Positions 31,606-42,082 of a stretch of 64,000 nucleotides of DNA are shown in pieces. Below the pieces are notes generated by a model, which worked only from the letters and a program-made list of their open reading frames with translations, made no database searches and was not told the origin of the DNA. The stretch covers positions 1 through 64,000 of the forward strand of contig JAVKOQ010000202.1 in assembly GCA_031835245.1 (NCBI GenBank), given 5' to 3'. Made by a program: the position numbers and the translations under genes. The stretch is from Balamuthia mandrillaris (Eukaryota > Discosea > Longamoebia > Balamuthiidae). Within the stretch, counting starts at the first letter, position 1, and the number at the start of each line of letters is the position of its first letter.

Positions 31606-34394
31606 CTAAGATTTGCCCACTTTGACGAATCGCAGGACGAGGAACTGGATAAACCGGAAGAGGAAGAGCATCACCAACATGAGGATAAAGTTGACGCCGA
31701 TGCTGAGCTTATCAAACTCTGACTGGGCCAACAGGTCGTCTCCCGTCGGATAGGTACACAAGGGCTCACATTGCAACCCTATTTGTGTTATTTTTTTGTC
31801 AATCGGGTGAATAGCATTATTAGCAAAGAAGACATCAACAGGGAAAAAAAAACATATGTTAACGGTACCAAGAGTACTAGGATCCACCGTAGTTCCGTTA
31901 TACACAAACTCCTGTCCTGCTACCAAGTCACAGTCTCCCTCCTCCGTCTCGCAATCCAGATCCCTTCCCGCAAACTCGTTGATACACAGAATGTCAAATG
32001 CGTATCTGGGAAACGAAATGGAGCCCACCCACTCGTACCAGGGCCGCTGATTGCCGTTAGAGACAAGGAATCCTGTAGACAACATCCACACGAGGAAGGC
32101 CAACGAGGCCAACAGGTTGGTGATCTGAAAGTTGGGGATGAGGGCTCCAATTGCAAAGCCCAAAGACTCTGCCACGATAGCCAAGAGGAGGAGCGTGGCA
32201 AAGTAGATGAGGAAGTGATGGAAACCGTCCGTGCGAAGGCCAAACGTCCAGTAGGTGACCACGCTGTAGAGGGCGCTATTGGCGACTTGGACGGGGAGAG
32301 TGCTTATAGAGGTGGCTAAGAAGAACGAGAAGGTACTGTACATTCCGTTGGCTCGTTCTCGATTGAACACAGCCCGTTCTCGGGGATCTGTTTTGTTGTT
32401 TAGTTTTTGTTCCGCACGGAAGATGAGAAAGAGAGAGAGAGATATGCATACATATGGCAAGAACAGAGAAGAGGGAAACGAAAATGAGAATCAGGACGCT
32501 AAAGAACAAAGCACCAAGTTTGTCCTGAATGCCACTGAGGTCGTCATCCATTCTGAAGAAACTTATAGATAGGAAGAGGCCTGTGTGGAGGGTTCAATTC
32601 ACGTGAGTTTAAACAAAAAGAAAAGAGAAAATGCTTCTGAGAAGTGTAATACCAATAACAAGCGCTTGCCCAACCTCGGTGAAGAAGAACAAAGGGTCTC
32701 TGTAGTTGTTCCGCAAGGCACGAAGAAGCAACACTCCCACCTGAAGAAAGAATTTGAGCATGTACATGCCAATTCCTCCTTTGGCTTCTTCATTATATTC
32801 TGAGCTGCTTCCTCCGCCTTCGCCAACAGGTTTTGTGTTTTCAATTATTTCTTTCTCTTTGCTTTTTTCAGGGTTTGTGCTGTCATCCGATGCTCTAATA
32901 TTTGTTTCCTGGTGAAGTGTGAAAAAAAAACGTTACCAAGAGGTTTAGAAGAATGTAAGAGCAGCAGAACAAAGAACGAGGAACTTACAGAAGCTGTAAG
33001 TTTGGACTTGGATCTCCAGTGATGCCACCGTTTTGTGTGGGCCTGCGGAACGGGCAGCTGGGAAGCAAGATACTTGACGAGGTTATCATTATAGCTTGAA
33101 TTCTCATAGGCGTCCACCAGCAAGGTGCTTCCTTTCTTTTCCTCTCTTTTTATAACATCCACTGTTTTTGTAATTGTTCACATGGTGAGACATAACGGAC
33201 AGAAGAGAGCAGAGAAGAAAGACCATACGAAAATAGTCAGGCGGATTGCGAAAACGAGGACACTTGAACCCTAGAGAAGCAAAGTAATCCACTGCTTTGT
33301 TGGCCGCTCCAAAGTAGACGGTCTTGCCTTGCGACAACAGCAGCAGCTTATCAAACTTTTGAAAGATCTCAAAGCGCGGCTGATGGATGGTGCAGATGAC
33401 CGTCCGTCCTTTCTTCTCGGTGAGATTCTTGAGAGTCTGCACCAACGACATGGAAATGGAGCTGTCCAATCCTGTGGTGGGTTCGTCCAAGAATATCAAT
33501 CCAGGATCCGTCAGTAAGCCTACCGCCACGCTCAACCGTTTCTTCTCTCCTCCAGAGATGCCACGCAGGACGTCATCCCCGACTTTGCTCTTGAAGCACC
33601 TACGCATGTCCAACTCGTCGACAATGTCCTCGATGACAGCCTTCTTCTGGGCATAGGGCATGGTCGGAGGGAGGCGCAGCATGGCGGCGTAGAAGAGGGT
33701 CTCCTCCACGGTGGCAGTGCCCATGAAGATGTCCTCCTGCTGCACGTAAGTCACTGTGCGATAGAAGGCAGGGTCCGGGGTGCGTCCGTTGAAGCAGATG
33801 CTGCCTTTCACCTCACCAGCTTTCAGACGACCGGCCAAAGCATCCAACAATGTCGTCTTTCCAGCACCTTTTCCGAGTGACAAGAGATAAGTGTGAGAAA
33901 AGAGAGAAAGAGAAGGAGAAGGAGCAAGAAAAGTTACCAGAAGGACCCATGATGGCGAGCATTTCTCCAGGGTTCACGTAGCCACTGACGTTATCCAACA
34001 AACGTCTGGTCGCTTTACGCTCCTTGCCGAAACAAAGCCACCCCTTCTCGCTGCTGCTATCCCCTTCGCCACCTCCGTCCTTCTCTTTCGCTCCGACCTG
34101 CCTCAGCTCGGTGCCATCCTTGTCTTCCTCGTCCTCCGCCTCTGCTTTGCTCTTCTTCTTCTTCTGTTTCTTGCTCTTTTTCCTCTTGACCAAAATATCG
34201 TAGCAAACGCTGTGGAACTGCAGGCCCACGCTCTTGTTCCGGTAGATGACCGTGGGACGGGAGGGAAGAGAGGGCTTGGTGGTCCGCCTGGGCAGAGCCG
34301 TCTCGTCTTCCGTGGTGGAGGCGGTGGAGGAGTGTGAGTGCTCCTCCTCTATGCTGCTATCACCGGAACTGGAGTCTGTGGACTCTCGTGTCAT
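31606..34394 (-). CDS. ABC transporter G family half-transporter
   Basis: About eight exons, ~830 residues, NBD before TMD as in ABCG. After an acidic Ser-rich N-terminus come the Walker A G-P-S-G-A-G-K-T-T-L-L-D-A-L-A-G-R (split by an intron after GPSG), Q-loop Y-V-Q-Q-E-D, signature V-L-R-G-I-S-G-G-E-K-K-R, Walker B L-I-F-L-D-E-P-T-T-G-L-D-S and H-loop C-T-I-H-Q-P. All are intact, so it should hydrolyse ATP. The membrane half starts at G-V-L-L-R-A-F-R-N-N-Y-R-D-P, shows E-R-A-V-F-N-R-E-R-A-N-G-M-Y (the ABCG coupling segment), six predicted helices and a Cys-containing extracellular loop (C-E-T-E-E-G-D-C, C-E-P-L-C) near the last TM helix. Such half-transporters dimerise and export lipids, sterols or drugs. 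The substrate cannot be told. Confidence 0.92.
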
Positions 34395-34804
34395 CTCTTG
34401 GGTTCTTTGTTGCTGCTGTCGTTGTGGCTTACCGGTACAGTGTGAGCGTCGTCGTCGTCGTCGTCGTCGTTGTTGTTGTGTGGTGTGCGGGAAAGAGAGA
34501 GGAAGGTGAGTGTTCTCTCTCCTTTTTTTTATTGGAGTCTTCTTTCTCGCATCGGCAGGATTATTCCCTAAATTATTGTGAATATTTTACCAAAAAAGGA
34601 AATTATTCGATGCGTTATTTTGACGATTCGTGAATGTATCGCATATTTTTGGTCCTATCGGATGTTTTTTTACTATAACCTCCGATTCTTCTCCGGAGAT
34701 CATCTGGCGAGAATTCGAGCATTCGAGAGAAGCACCATCATCATCATCATGTTCAATGAAGATCCAAGGCGTCCTGTTCCTCTCGCTACTTCTTGGGATG
34801 CTGG
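34395..34804. other. divergent gap upstream of ABCG gene
   Basis: Holds a (GTC)n run at ~34447-34475 and AT-rich sequence at 34540-34680. I see no gene. A short open frame from ATG 34756 (MKIQGVLFLSLLLGML) looks like a leader peptide but ends after 26 residues. Confidence 0.45.
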
Positions 34805-34966
34805 ATGTTGCGCCAGAAGGTAGACATAATTATTGAGCAGACGTGGTGGCTTGGTTCTGTGTGCTCCTGCGGGTTCGACTGCTGCAACACGCAGAGGTCC
34901 TCCCACAGGATCACCGGATTTAACGCATTTAGCCCATTGTGCTCGCCGTCATCTCTGTTGGTAGCT

Positions 34967-35001
<35 letters not shown>

Positions 35002-35198
35002 GTTTAACTCACGCTTCATAAAGAGGAGAGACGTGTTGTTTAGACGTAAACAGCAGATAACCTTTCGTTGAGCAGGTTGCACTATTCTCCTTCGCACCGG
35101 TCAACCTGCGGCCTCGATTGGTTTCATTGTTGTGTTTTCTGTCGTTGTTCGCTCTCTATTTTTTTTCTGATCGCTGCGCAAAGGAAGAAAGCTAGCTA
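34805..35198 (+). CDS. possible small two-exon membrane or secreted protein
   Basis: From ATG 34805 the frame gives a Cys-rich segment (S-V-C-S-C-G-F-D-C-C-N-T-Q-R-S-S). A CT-rich intron opens at GTAGCT (~34966) and closes at GAGCAG (~35076), in phase 0. The second part is hydrophobic (L-R-P-R-L-V-S-L-L-C-F-L-S-L-F-A-L-Y-F-F-S) to a stop near 35198. Splice sites and hydrophobicity make it plausible, but there is no family match and the length is only ~95 residues. It may be chance. Confidence 0.22.
34974..34999. repeat. short (CT)n tract
   Basis: About 13 CT dinucleotides, in a putative intron or upstream region on the plus strand. Confidence 0.8.
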
Positions 35199-35263
35199 AG
35201 CTGGAGTTGAAAAGGAAAAAAACAGTTGAATGAAGTCAAAACCTCCGCGCTAACCTGGGTGCC

Positions 35264-36439
35264 ATGGACCCCGCCGGAAGTGCTCAATTTTCCTCTTCCG
35301 TCCTTCTCTTTCTCAAAGGCAAGGAATTTGGAAATGATTTACCATTTCAAGTTCGCCGTTTGGAAACAGCCTTCCTGGAATTTTCTGACACGAGCGACCC
35401 GGTCGTAGAATCTCCCCCATCGGAGGCGGTAAACACACAGAGATTAGAAGTTTCGGGGATCGCCATCGAGTTTCAAAAGTAAGCGCAGGATTAATCATTG
35501 CAGGCTTTCCAAATACGTGCTCATCGATCTGCCTCATTCGGAAAGTTTAATCCATTTTTTCCTTTTCATGCCTTTATTTTCCCGAATACCTACAGATATG
35601 GAAAATTGTGACCCTTATGCATCCTGTTGCCTGGGATACATCCTTGCCAATTTGCTTGAATTTTCAAGGGTACCTCCTGGAGTCATCAGAATTCCACTTT
35701 TGGAAGAACTGGTGGGAAAAGGAGGGACAGGTATTGCCCGTTCCGACTTTTTTTTTTTGTTTTCCTGTTGTTTTCTCATCATTTCGTGTCCATTCGCTCC
35801 ACGTTGAATACAAACCCCCGGAGTTGTTTGAAAGGAGCATCGGTCGGGCCTGCCATCATCATCGGCCGTTTTTCTTGTTTTTTGGGGTTTTCTTCAGCTT
35901 GATAAACCATCATGCAAAACTTTGCTTCACCTCCTCTCTCCGCTCCATTTTTGTTATTCCTTGCCAACGATCAACAGCGCCGCCAAGAGCCTCTCCACCC
36001 ACAAACTGTCTTTGCCATGGCGCGAAAAGAGGAACAGACCCTGCCTCCCCAGGAGGACCAAACCATCCTTGAGCACCGCGAAGACGATGACGACGATGGT
36101 CAAGAGGTGGACCGCATGAACGAAGAAGAGCAAGAATGGGATGAGAGCTCCCTCCACAGCAACAACACCTCCTCGTCGTCAGCTCAGGGTGGAATACAGC
36201 TGGGAACTTCCTCCTTGGAGGAGATCATAAGCCACGCCCATTTCATCATGCAGCAGGCGCAGCGGGGCATGCTCCACCCATTGGCCGATGAGGACTTTCG
36301 GGAGATGGAGCTGCGGCTGCAGGCCATGCGGGACATAGGCTTGCGGTTTCATGGGAGGCTTGGGGCTGGTGTTTCTTCCCCCGCCGAGGAAGGAGATATT
36401 TACGATGAGGAGGAGGATGCCCCACGACGAAACGAGTGA
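35264..36439 (+). CDS. unrecognised protein, exon structure uncertain
   Basis: Coding pieces I trust are 35264-~35477 (MDPAGSAQFSSSVLLFLKGK...FQVRRLETAFLEFSD), about 35596-35730 (W-K-I-V-T-L-M-H-P-V-A-W-D-T-S-L-P...N-F-Q-G-Y-L-L-E-S-S-E-F-H-F-W-K-N-W-W-E) and 35980-36439 (acidic, ending E-E-D-A-P-R-R-N-E). The last two join in phase 0 at GTATTG/CAACAG. The Trp-rich middle piece looks like a folded domain edge but matches nothing I know. A link between the first and second pieces needs an unusually short intron (~25 nt) or another exon. A C-terminal helix (SLEEIISHAHFIMQQAQRGMLHPL) precedes a low-complexity tail. Confidence 0.45.
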
Positions 36440-36887
36440 AACGCGTTTCCTCTTCTTTCGCTCTTCTTTTTTTTTGTTTATCGGTTTTTTATTATTATTA
36501 TTTGTTTTCTTATTTTTTGTTTTTGGTGTTATTGTTATATTTGTACACAAGTTTTGGCACATAAAAGAAAAGAAAGGCTGCGCATTGCTTTATGCTTTTA
36601 CACAGACTCATGTTCTCTCCTCCACGTAGAAACGCTGCTGCCTTTATCTTAGAAAAGAATGGAAAGAAAACTGAAAGGAAAGTTAGCACGTGATCCGCTG
36701 TCAACAAATTTATGAGTTCTGCAGTCGTTATGCTCATTTTGTTCAGAAATTATGTTGTTGTGCACGCTTTTAACTCAAAATGTCTACAATTTCTTCAGTT
36801 TTGTCGTCAAAAATCATTAACCTGTACAATTTGTGCAGTTTTGTTGCTCCGATTGTCCACCACCGTTTGGATTGAAAAGAAAGAAAG
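36440..36887. other. intergenic upstream of TrhO/TSTD2-like gene
   Basis: T-rich after the upstream stop. A CACGTG palindrome at 36687-36692 lies 201 bp before the next ATG. I see no gene. Confidence 0.5.
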
Positions 36888-38179
36888 ATGGAGAGAGAGG
36901 AGAGGTATCTCAACGTGGCGGCCTACAAGTTTGTGGCGCTGAGCCTCGAGCGACAGGAACAGGTCCGGTTGCTTCTCAAAGCGTGGTGCAAAGAAAATAA
37001 TCTCAAAGGGACGATCTACATCGCGGCGGAGGGCTTCAATTGCTTTCTGGCCGGGAGGGAGGAGGACCTCCGCCGCTTTCAACGCGCGGTGGCTGACTCT
37101 TTGCCAGAGGCCGAAGGGTTGGAGTACAAGGAGAGCTGGGCGTCCATCCTCCCCTTTGAGCGACTCACGGTGAGAAAGAAGAAGGAGATCATAGCTCTGG
37201 GAGTGGAGGACCTGACTCTCCCTTTCTTTGGTACCTGCCCATGCTGCCTCCTCTTGGTCCTTTCTTTCTTTTGCTCGTTTCTACTCTATAGTTCTGCTCT
37301 CTGCTCTCTGCTCTCTGCTCTCTCCTCCGTCCTCTCTCCTCTCATGTCGTTTCTCCTGTCTAATTCTTCCGTTCAAAAAACCTCAGAAGAGCAAGCAGGT
37401 GACAAAGAGGAGGTGGCACCACATCTTCCTCCCGAAGAGTTTGCCAAGTGGTTGAAGGAAGGCAAGGACATGCTGATCCTGGATACCAGAAATACCTACG
37501 AGACTCGCGTCGGCACGTTCGCCAACAGCATCACACTCGACATTGAAACCTTTCGTGACTTTCCTTCCGCCATGCAACGCTTCATCGAAGAGCAAAACTG
37601 CAAAAACAACAAGACAACGACGACAACAAAAGAGAAACAAGAGATAGAACCGAAAGCAGAAGAGACAGAGGAGACAGCAGAAAGCAAAGACATTAGAGAG
37701 AAACCGGTCGTGATGTTTTGTACGGGAGGAGTGAGATGCGAGAAGGCGGGCCCGTTGTTGCAGAAGAAAATGGGCTTCAAGCAGGTCTATCAACTGGACG
37801 GTGGCATCTTGAAGTACTTTGAGAAGATTGGTAAGAGCAACCGTTCCTGTTGTTGTTTTTCTGTCTCTGTTCCTTCGGCTTCCACACTCACTCTTTTATT
37901 TTTTTATGAAAACGAATGAATGTAGGAGGAGACTTTTACGAAGGCGATTGTTATGTGTTTGACAAACGCTTGGCGTTGACGCCGCAGCTCGCGCCGCGAG
38001 AGGACCTCGCCCAATGCCAAACGTGTCGCAACCCGCTGACGAGCGAGGACCGCCAGTCGCCGTTGTACAAACCTCCTCACTCTTGCCCGTATTGTCCTCC
38101 TGGGTCTTCTTCTTCCTCTTCTTCTTCTCCTTATTCTTCTCCTTCTTGTTCTTCTTCTTCTCCTCAAGTTGAAGAATAA
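36888..38179 (+). CDS. TrhO/TSTD2-like rhodanese, tRNA U34 hydroxylase family
   Basis: Three exons, ~375 residues. The N-terminal ~100 residues (YLNVAAYKFVALSLERQEQ...LKGTIYIAAEGFNCFLAG) match the acylphosphatase-like domain of bacterial TrhO/YceA and human TSTD2. Then L-I-L-D-T-R-N-T-Y-E-T-R-V-G-T-F begins the rhodanese domain, with active-site loop V-M-F-C-T-G-G-V-R-C-E-K-A (catalytic Cys first in the CTGGVRC loop) and D-G-G-I-L-K-Y-F. The C-terminus has C-Q-T-C...C-P-Y-C, a zinc-type pair, as in the family. Bacterial TrhO makes 5-hydroxyuridine at tRNA position 34; TSTD2's role is less clear. A Lys/Glu/Thr-rich insert interrupts the rhodanese domain before the active site. Exons join in phase 1. 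Confidence 0.85.
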
Positions 38180-38588
38180 AAAACAAAGCATAAATAAAAT
38201 AAAATAAAATAAAATAAAAATAAAAATAAAAAAATACACAACAAATACTGCAGCATTACTGCTCAAAAATTGAAGGATCTGTGACCAATTCCAACTTTTC
38301 GCCCAACAAAAAAATTTGTTCCTCGCATTGTAGCCTCACCATCTATCAAAGTCTGCATGACGTCACCCCCAGTGCACCAAAATCAATGTCGAATTTGATG
38401 TCGTCAGCCTCCCCCTTGAACTTTGGGAGAGGGCAGTTCATGTCCAGCCTCCTCTCTCGAAGCAAAAAAAAAGAAAAGGAGAAACAAAAAGAAGAAGAAG
38501 CAGAAGAACAGGAAAGGGCCCTCTATTCTTCCCCCCTTTCTTTTTTTTTCCCTCCTCCGACCTTTTTTTGTTGTGGTGCCTGAGCAAA
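38180..38588. other. intergenic upstream of PTEN gene with CRE palindrome
   Basis: Starts with (AAAAT)n at ~38194-38235, then holds a perfect TGACGTCA at 38358-38365, 231 bp before the PTEN ATG. No gene seen. The minus-strand ORFs here are low complexity. Confidence 0.5.
38358..38365. promoter_or_regulatory. TGACGTCA palindrome upstream of PTEN
   Basis: Perfect CRE-type palindrome 231 bp before the PTEN start codon. Confidence 0.45.
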
Positions 38589-39960
38589 ATGGAGAAGACA
38601 GCAAAGAAAGGATTAACGCAGGTTTGGTTTTTTTTTTCAAACGAAATATATATTTTTTTTTTCCATCATGCATTCATCTTTGTCAGACAAAGTTGATTTG
38701 TTTTAAAACAAATATTATATACACAGGTCCTTCTTTTCTGATTTTTTTTTTTTGGTGTCGTTGTTGTATGTGGTTTCCTTCAGATTCGAACTCTGGTCTC
38801 TGGAGACAAACGCCGTGTTCGCGATGAGACGTTAGACCTTGACCTTGATTTCACATGTACCTTTTTTTTAAAACAAATTTCTAGCTCCTCCTCGTGCTCT
38901 CTCTATGCTTCCCTCGTCTTTCTTCTCTTTTCTCTACTCACTTCTTTCTGCTTCATTCTTTGTTCTTCACTCCGCTCTTTCTCTGCTTCTTATTTGCTTC
39001 TTTGCTTCTTATCCTCAAACAATCACAACAAACCGAACCACCAGATGTAGCGCCTCGTATAATAGCGATGGGTTTCCCAGCGGAGGCTCTGTTGGAGCAA
39101 GCCTACCGCAACCGCATCGAAGAGGTCAGCATGTACCTTGAGCGAGAGCACGCTGGCCATTATCTGGTCTTCAACACCTCCGAAAAGCATTACGACCCTA
39201 ATCATTTTCGTAATCATGTTCGTTTCTCTCTTCTCTTCTCTTCTCTTCTCTTCTCTTCTCTTCTTTCTCTTCTCTTCTCTTCTCTTCTCTTCTCTTCTCT
39301 TCTCTTCTCTTCTCTTCTCTTCTCTTCTCTTCTCTTCTCTTCTCTTCTCTTCTCTTCTCTCCCTCGTATTCTCTGCCTCTGCCTCTCCCTCTCCTCTGTC
39401 TCTTCTCCTATCTCTCGTTCTGCTTCTCCCATTCCTTCTTGGCAAAACTAACAAATGAATTAAAGGTTGTATTTATCGGATGGCCAGACCACCACGCACC
39501 TCCGCTGCATAGACAGCTGCGCCTCTGCGAGAGAATGCTGGATTGGTTGGAGGGAGACTCCAGAAACACGGCAGTGGTCCACTGCAAGGCAGGCAAAGGC
39601 AGAACAGGCACTGCCATCTCCTCCTATTTTCTCTATTGTGGAATGTATGACCATCCAGCGGAGGCCATGTATCATTTTGCCATAAAGCGGAGCGCCTCAG
39701 CTAATGGTGTTACGGTTCCTTCTCAGATCAGGTCTGTTCTTTCTTCTCTTTCTCTTCTTCTTTCTCTTGTCGTTTCCTTTTTTTAAAATTTCTGCCATAA
39801 CTCATTTCTATTTTGTTTTTCGCTTCAACCCTGAAAGATACGTAAAGTACCTCAGCAAGTTACTCAAAGGCAAAATGCCAACTCAAGTTTTGAGAACACC
39901 AAGACAACTTTATATTACTGTAACCTTTCTATTGCTTTTCTTCTATCTTCTAGCTTCTTT

Positions 39961-39997
<37 letters not shown>

Positions 39998-41935
39998 GCT
40001 CCTTCTCCTTCTCTTAGTGCATGTTGTGTTTTTACTAATGGAGGGAAAAATATTAAGAAAATAATCTTGGAGCCAATAGCAGATGTTGACATGGTAAAAG
40101 GAGGTATATTTCCGCGAGTGGAAGTCTTATATATGGATCCATTGAAGGCCATTCATATTCCGATCTGTATGATAAAGGCCGGACGACGGTATAAGTCAAA
40201 ATGGGACAGAAACGTTGTTATAGACATGGAGAGGGTGTTGGTGGAAGGAGACATCCTCATCCGCATTTTCAATAAGCGAGATCTCATCGTCGGCACTGAT
40301 ATGCAACTTCTGTTCAAGTTAGCTTCTTTCTCTCGTTCTCTATTTCCTTGTTGTTTTCTTTCCATCGTTTCTTTGATTCTAAGCCCCTTTTTCAAACAAC
40401 TGAAAACAAACAGGTATGCTTTTCATACTTCGTTTATTCGCTCCAACATGGTGCTAGAGTGCCCTTACTCTGCACTAGACGGACCAGGAGCTGGCAGATT
40501 AAAGAACAAGTCTTTTCCAGAAGGCTTCGTGGTGAGGACTTTCTTCGAGGACGCCTCTCGTTGCGGTATTCCTCCCAAACATCCTCTTAAGAGCGAAAGA
40601 TACAAACACGAGACAAGCGAGTTTCAATCGTGGAGAGCGGCGAGGCTCGCTGAGAACGCAAAGCTTGACGGAGAGACTTTGGTTGGTAGGAACGTGTGGC
40701 GCGTTAAGGGTCAAAGAAGAAGCAAAAAGGAATCATCATTTGCCCCTTCTCCAATCGCTCCTACTTTTGATGAGAATGAGTGGGATGGTTATGATGCCGA
40801 TGACTATGATTCAGCCGCCATCAACCAAGTGAATGACTTTGGCTACAGACGCAATGAAGGAGAGTTTGCAGAGAAAGCTGTGGAAGAAGCCGTTCGTCTC
40901 TCTCGCTTGGAAGAGGAGAGAAGAAGAAACGAGGCAGAGCAGCTATTTGATGCACTGGTCATTTCTTCTCGTACAGGAGGTAGCTCTTCTCCTATACAAA
41001 ACGGCAGTGGCCTGCATCACTCTGCTCCACCTCCGAAACATATTCCTCCGGCTTCTGCTCCTTCCGCCTCTGCTTCCTTCAATCCATTCTTAGATGAAAC
41101 GACACCATCCCCTTTTCATTATCCTCATTCTCATCAACCTTCATCTTCTCCTGCTTTGTTGGATAGTTATCAACACCGACAACAACAACCGCATGCCTCC
41201 AAAGTCTATCCCGGTCCGATGCCCACGTTAGTTCCGCCGCCGAGTGCTGCTCACTCTCGCCCTCAGCGATCTCGTTCAGCTCCACCAGCTGCTTTGGATG
41301 GTCAGCTGGTTTCCCTTCCATCTGCCACAACAAATGCTTTGTCTCCTCGTAGCCAACAGCTACAACAACAACAACTTCATTCTTCTCCTTCGCCACCTTT
41401 ATCTCACTCCACTTCTTCCTTTACTCCATCGTCATCCTCATCACCGTCATCTGCTACCTCGGCTGCTGCTTACTTAGACGTCCTGTCTACAATTCAGTTT
41501 CCTTCGCCTTCTCCTTCCTCCTCTGTTTCTCCTTCTCCTTCTCACCATCAAGCTTACTATACTAGCTCCTCTAATGGTGCTTCTTATTCTCCCGCTTCAC
41601 AGCAACATTCGTATCCTACTCGCTCCTCTTCTCAGCCACCGCAACACCTTTACTCTCTACAGCACCAACCCCAACATCAGCAGTCGTACTCGCAGCCACC
41701 TCAACATGCTTACTCCCAACCACAACTACACTATCCGCAGCAACACCAACAAAACTATCAACAACAATACCAACCAACAAACAATAATAGCAGCCACAAC
41801 ACTCTTGACCACTCGTTCAGTGGAACACAGAACCATCGAACGCTTCCTCCTGTCCCAGTTGTCACCAACAACAACAATGCATCATCTTCTTCCTCTTCCT
41901 CTTCCTCTTATTCTTCTTCCTATCATCGAACGTAA
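38589..41935 (+). CDS. pten: PTEN phosphatidylinositol-3-phosphatase
   Basis: About seven exons. Spliced exons 1-3 give L-V-S-G-D-K-R-R-V-R-D-E-T-L-D-L-D-L-D-F-T-Y then A-P-R-I-I-A-M-G-F-P-A-E, matching the PIP2-binding N-terminus and start of the PTEN phosphatase domain. The next exon has F-I-G-W-P-D-H-H-A-P-P and the P-loop V-H-C-K-A-G-K-G-R-T-G-T-A, with the two basic residues that make PTEN prefer PIP3. P-S-Q-I-R-Y-V-K-Y leads into a C2 domain (~39850-40540: K-K-I-I-L-E-P-I...F-H-T-S-F-I). The C-terminal ~500 residues are disordered, Ser/Pro/Gln-rich, with a UIM-like helix (VEEAVRLSRLEEE). It removes the 3-phosphate of PIP3, opposing PI3K at the membrane during chemotaxis and growth. The catalytic Cys and Arg are intact. 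Confidence 0.92.
39227..39361. repeat. (CTCTT)n pentanucleotide array in PTEN intron
   Basis: About 26 CTCTT/TCTTC units with one or two interruptions, starting ~10 bp after the donor of the intron that precedes the WPD/P-loop exon. Confidence 0.95.
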
Positions 41936-42082
41936 GCATTGTGGTTACGCTTACTCGCATAAGTATGATAAAGTTATTTTTTTCTTCTTTACATCAAACG
42001 TTTTTTTTTTTTTTTGCAACTTACAAAAAAACAAAATACACAAAACAAAATACAACAAAAAATAAAGAAAACCAAAGTAGCT

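Noticed and set aside
39214-39432. Minus-strand (Arg-Glu-Glu-Lys)n ORF
   Set aside because: Reads the CTCTT array of a PTEN intron.
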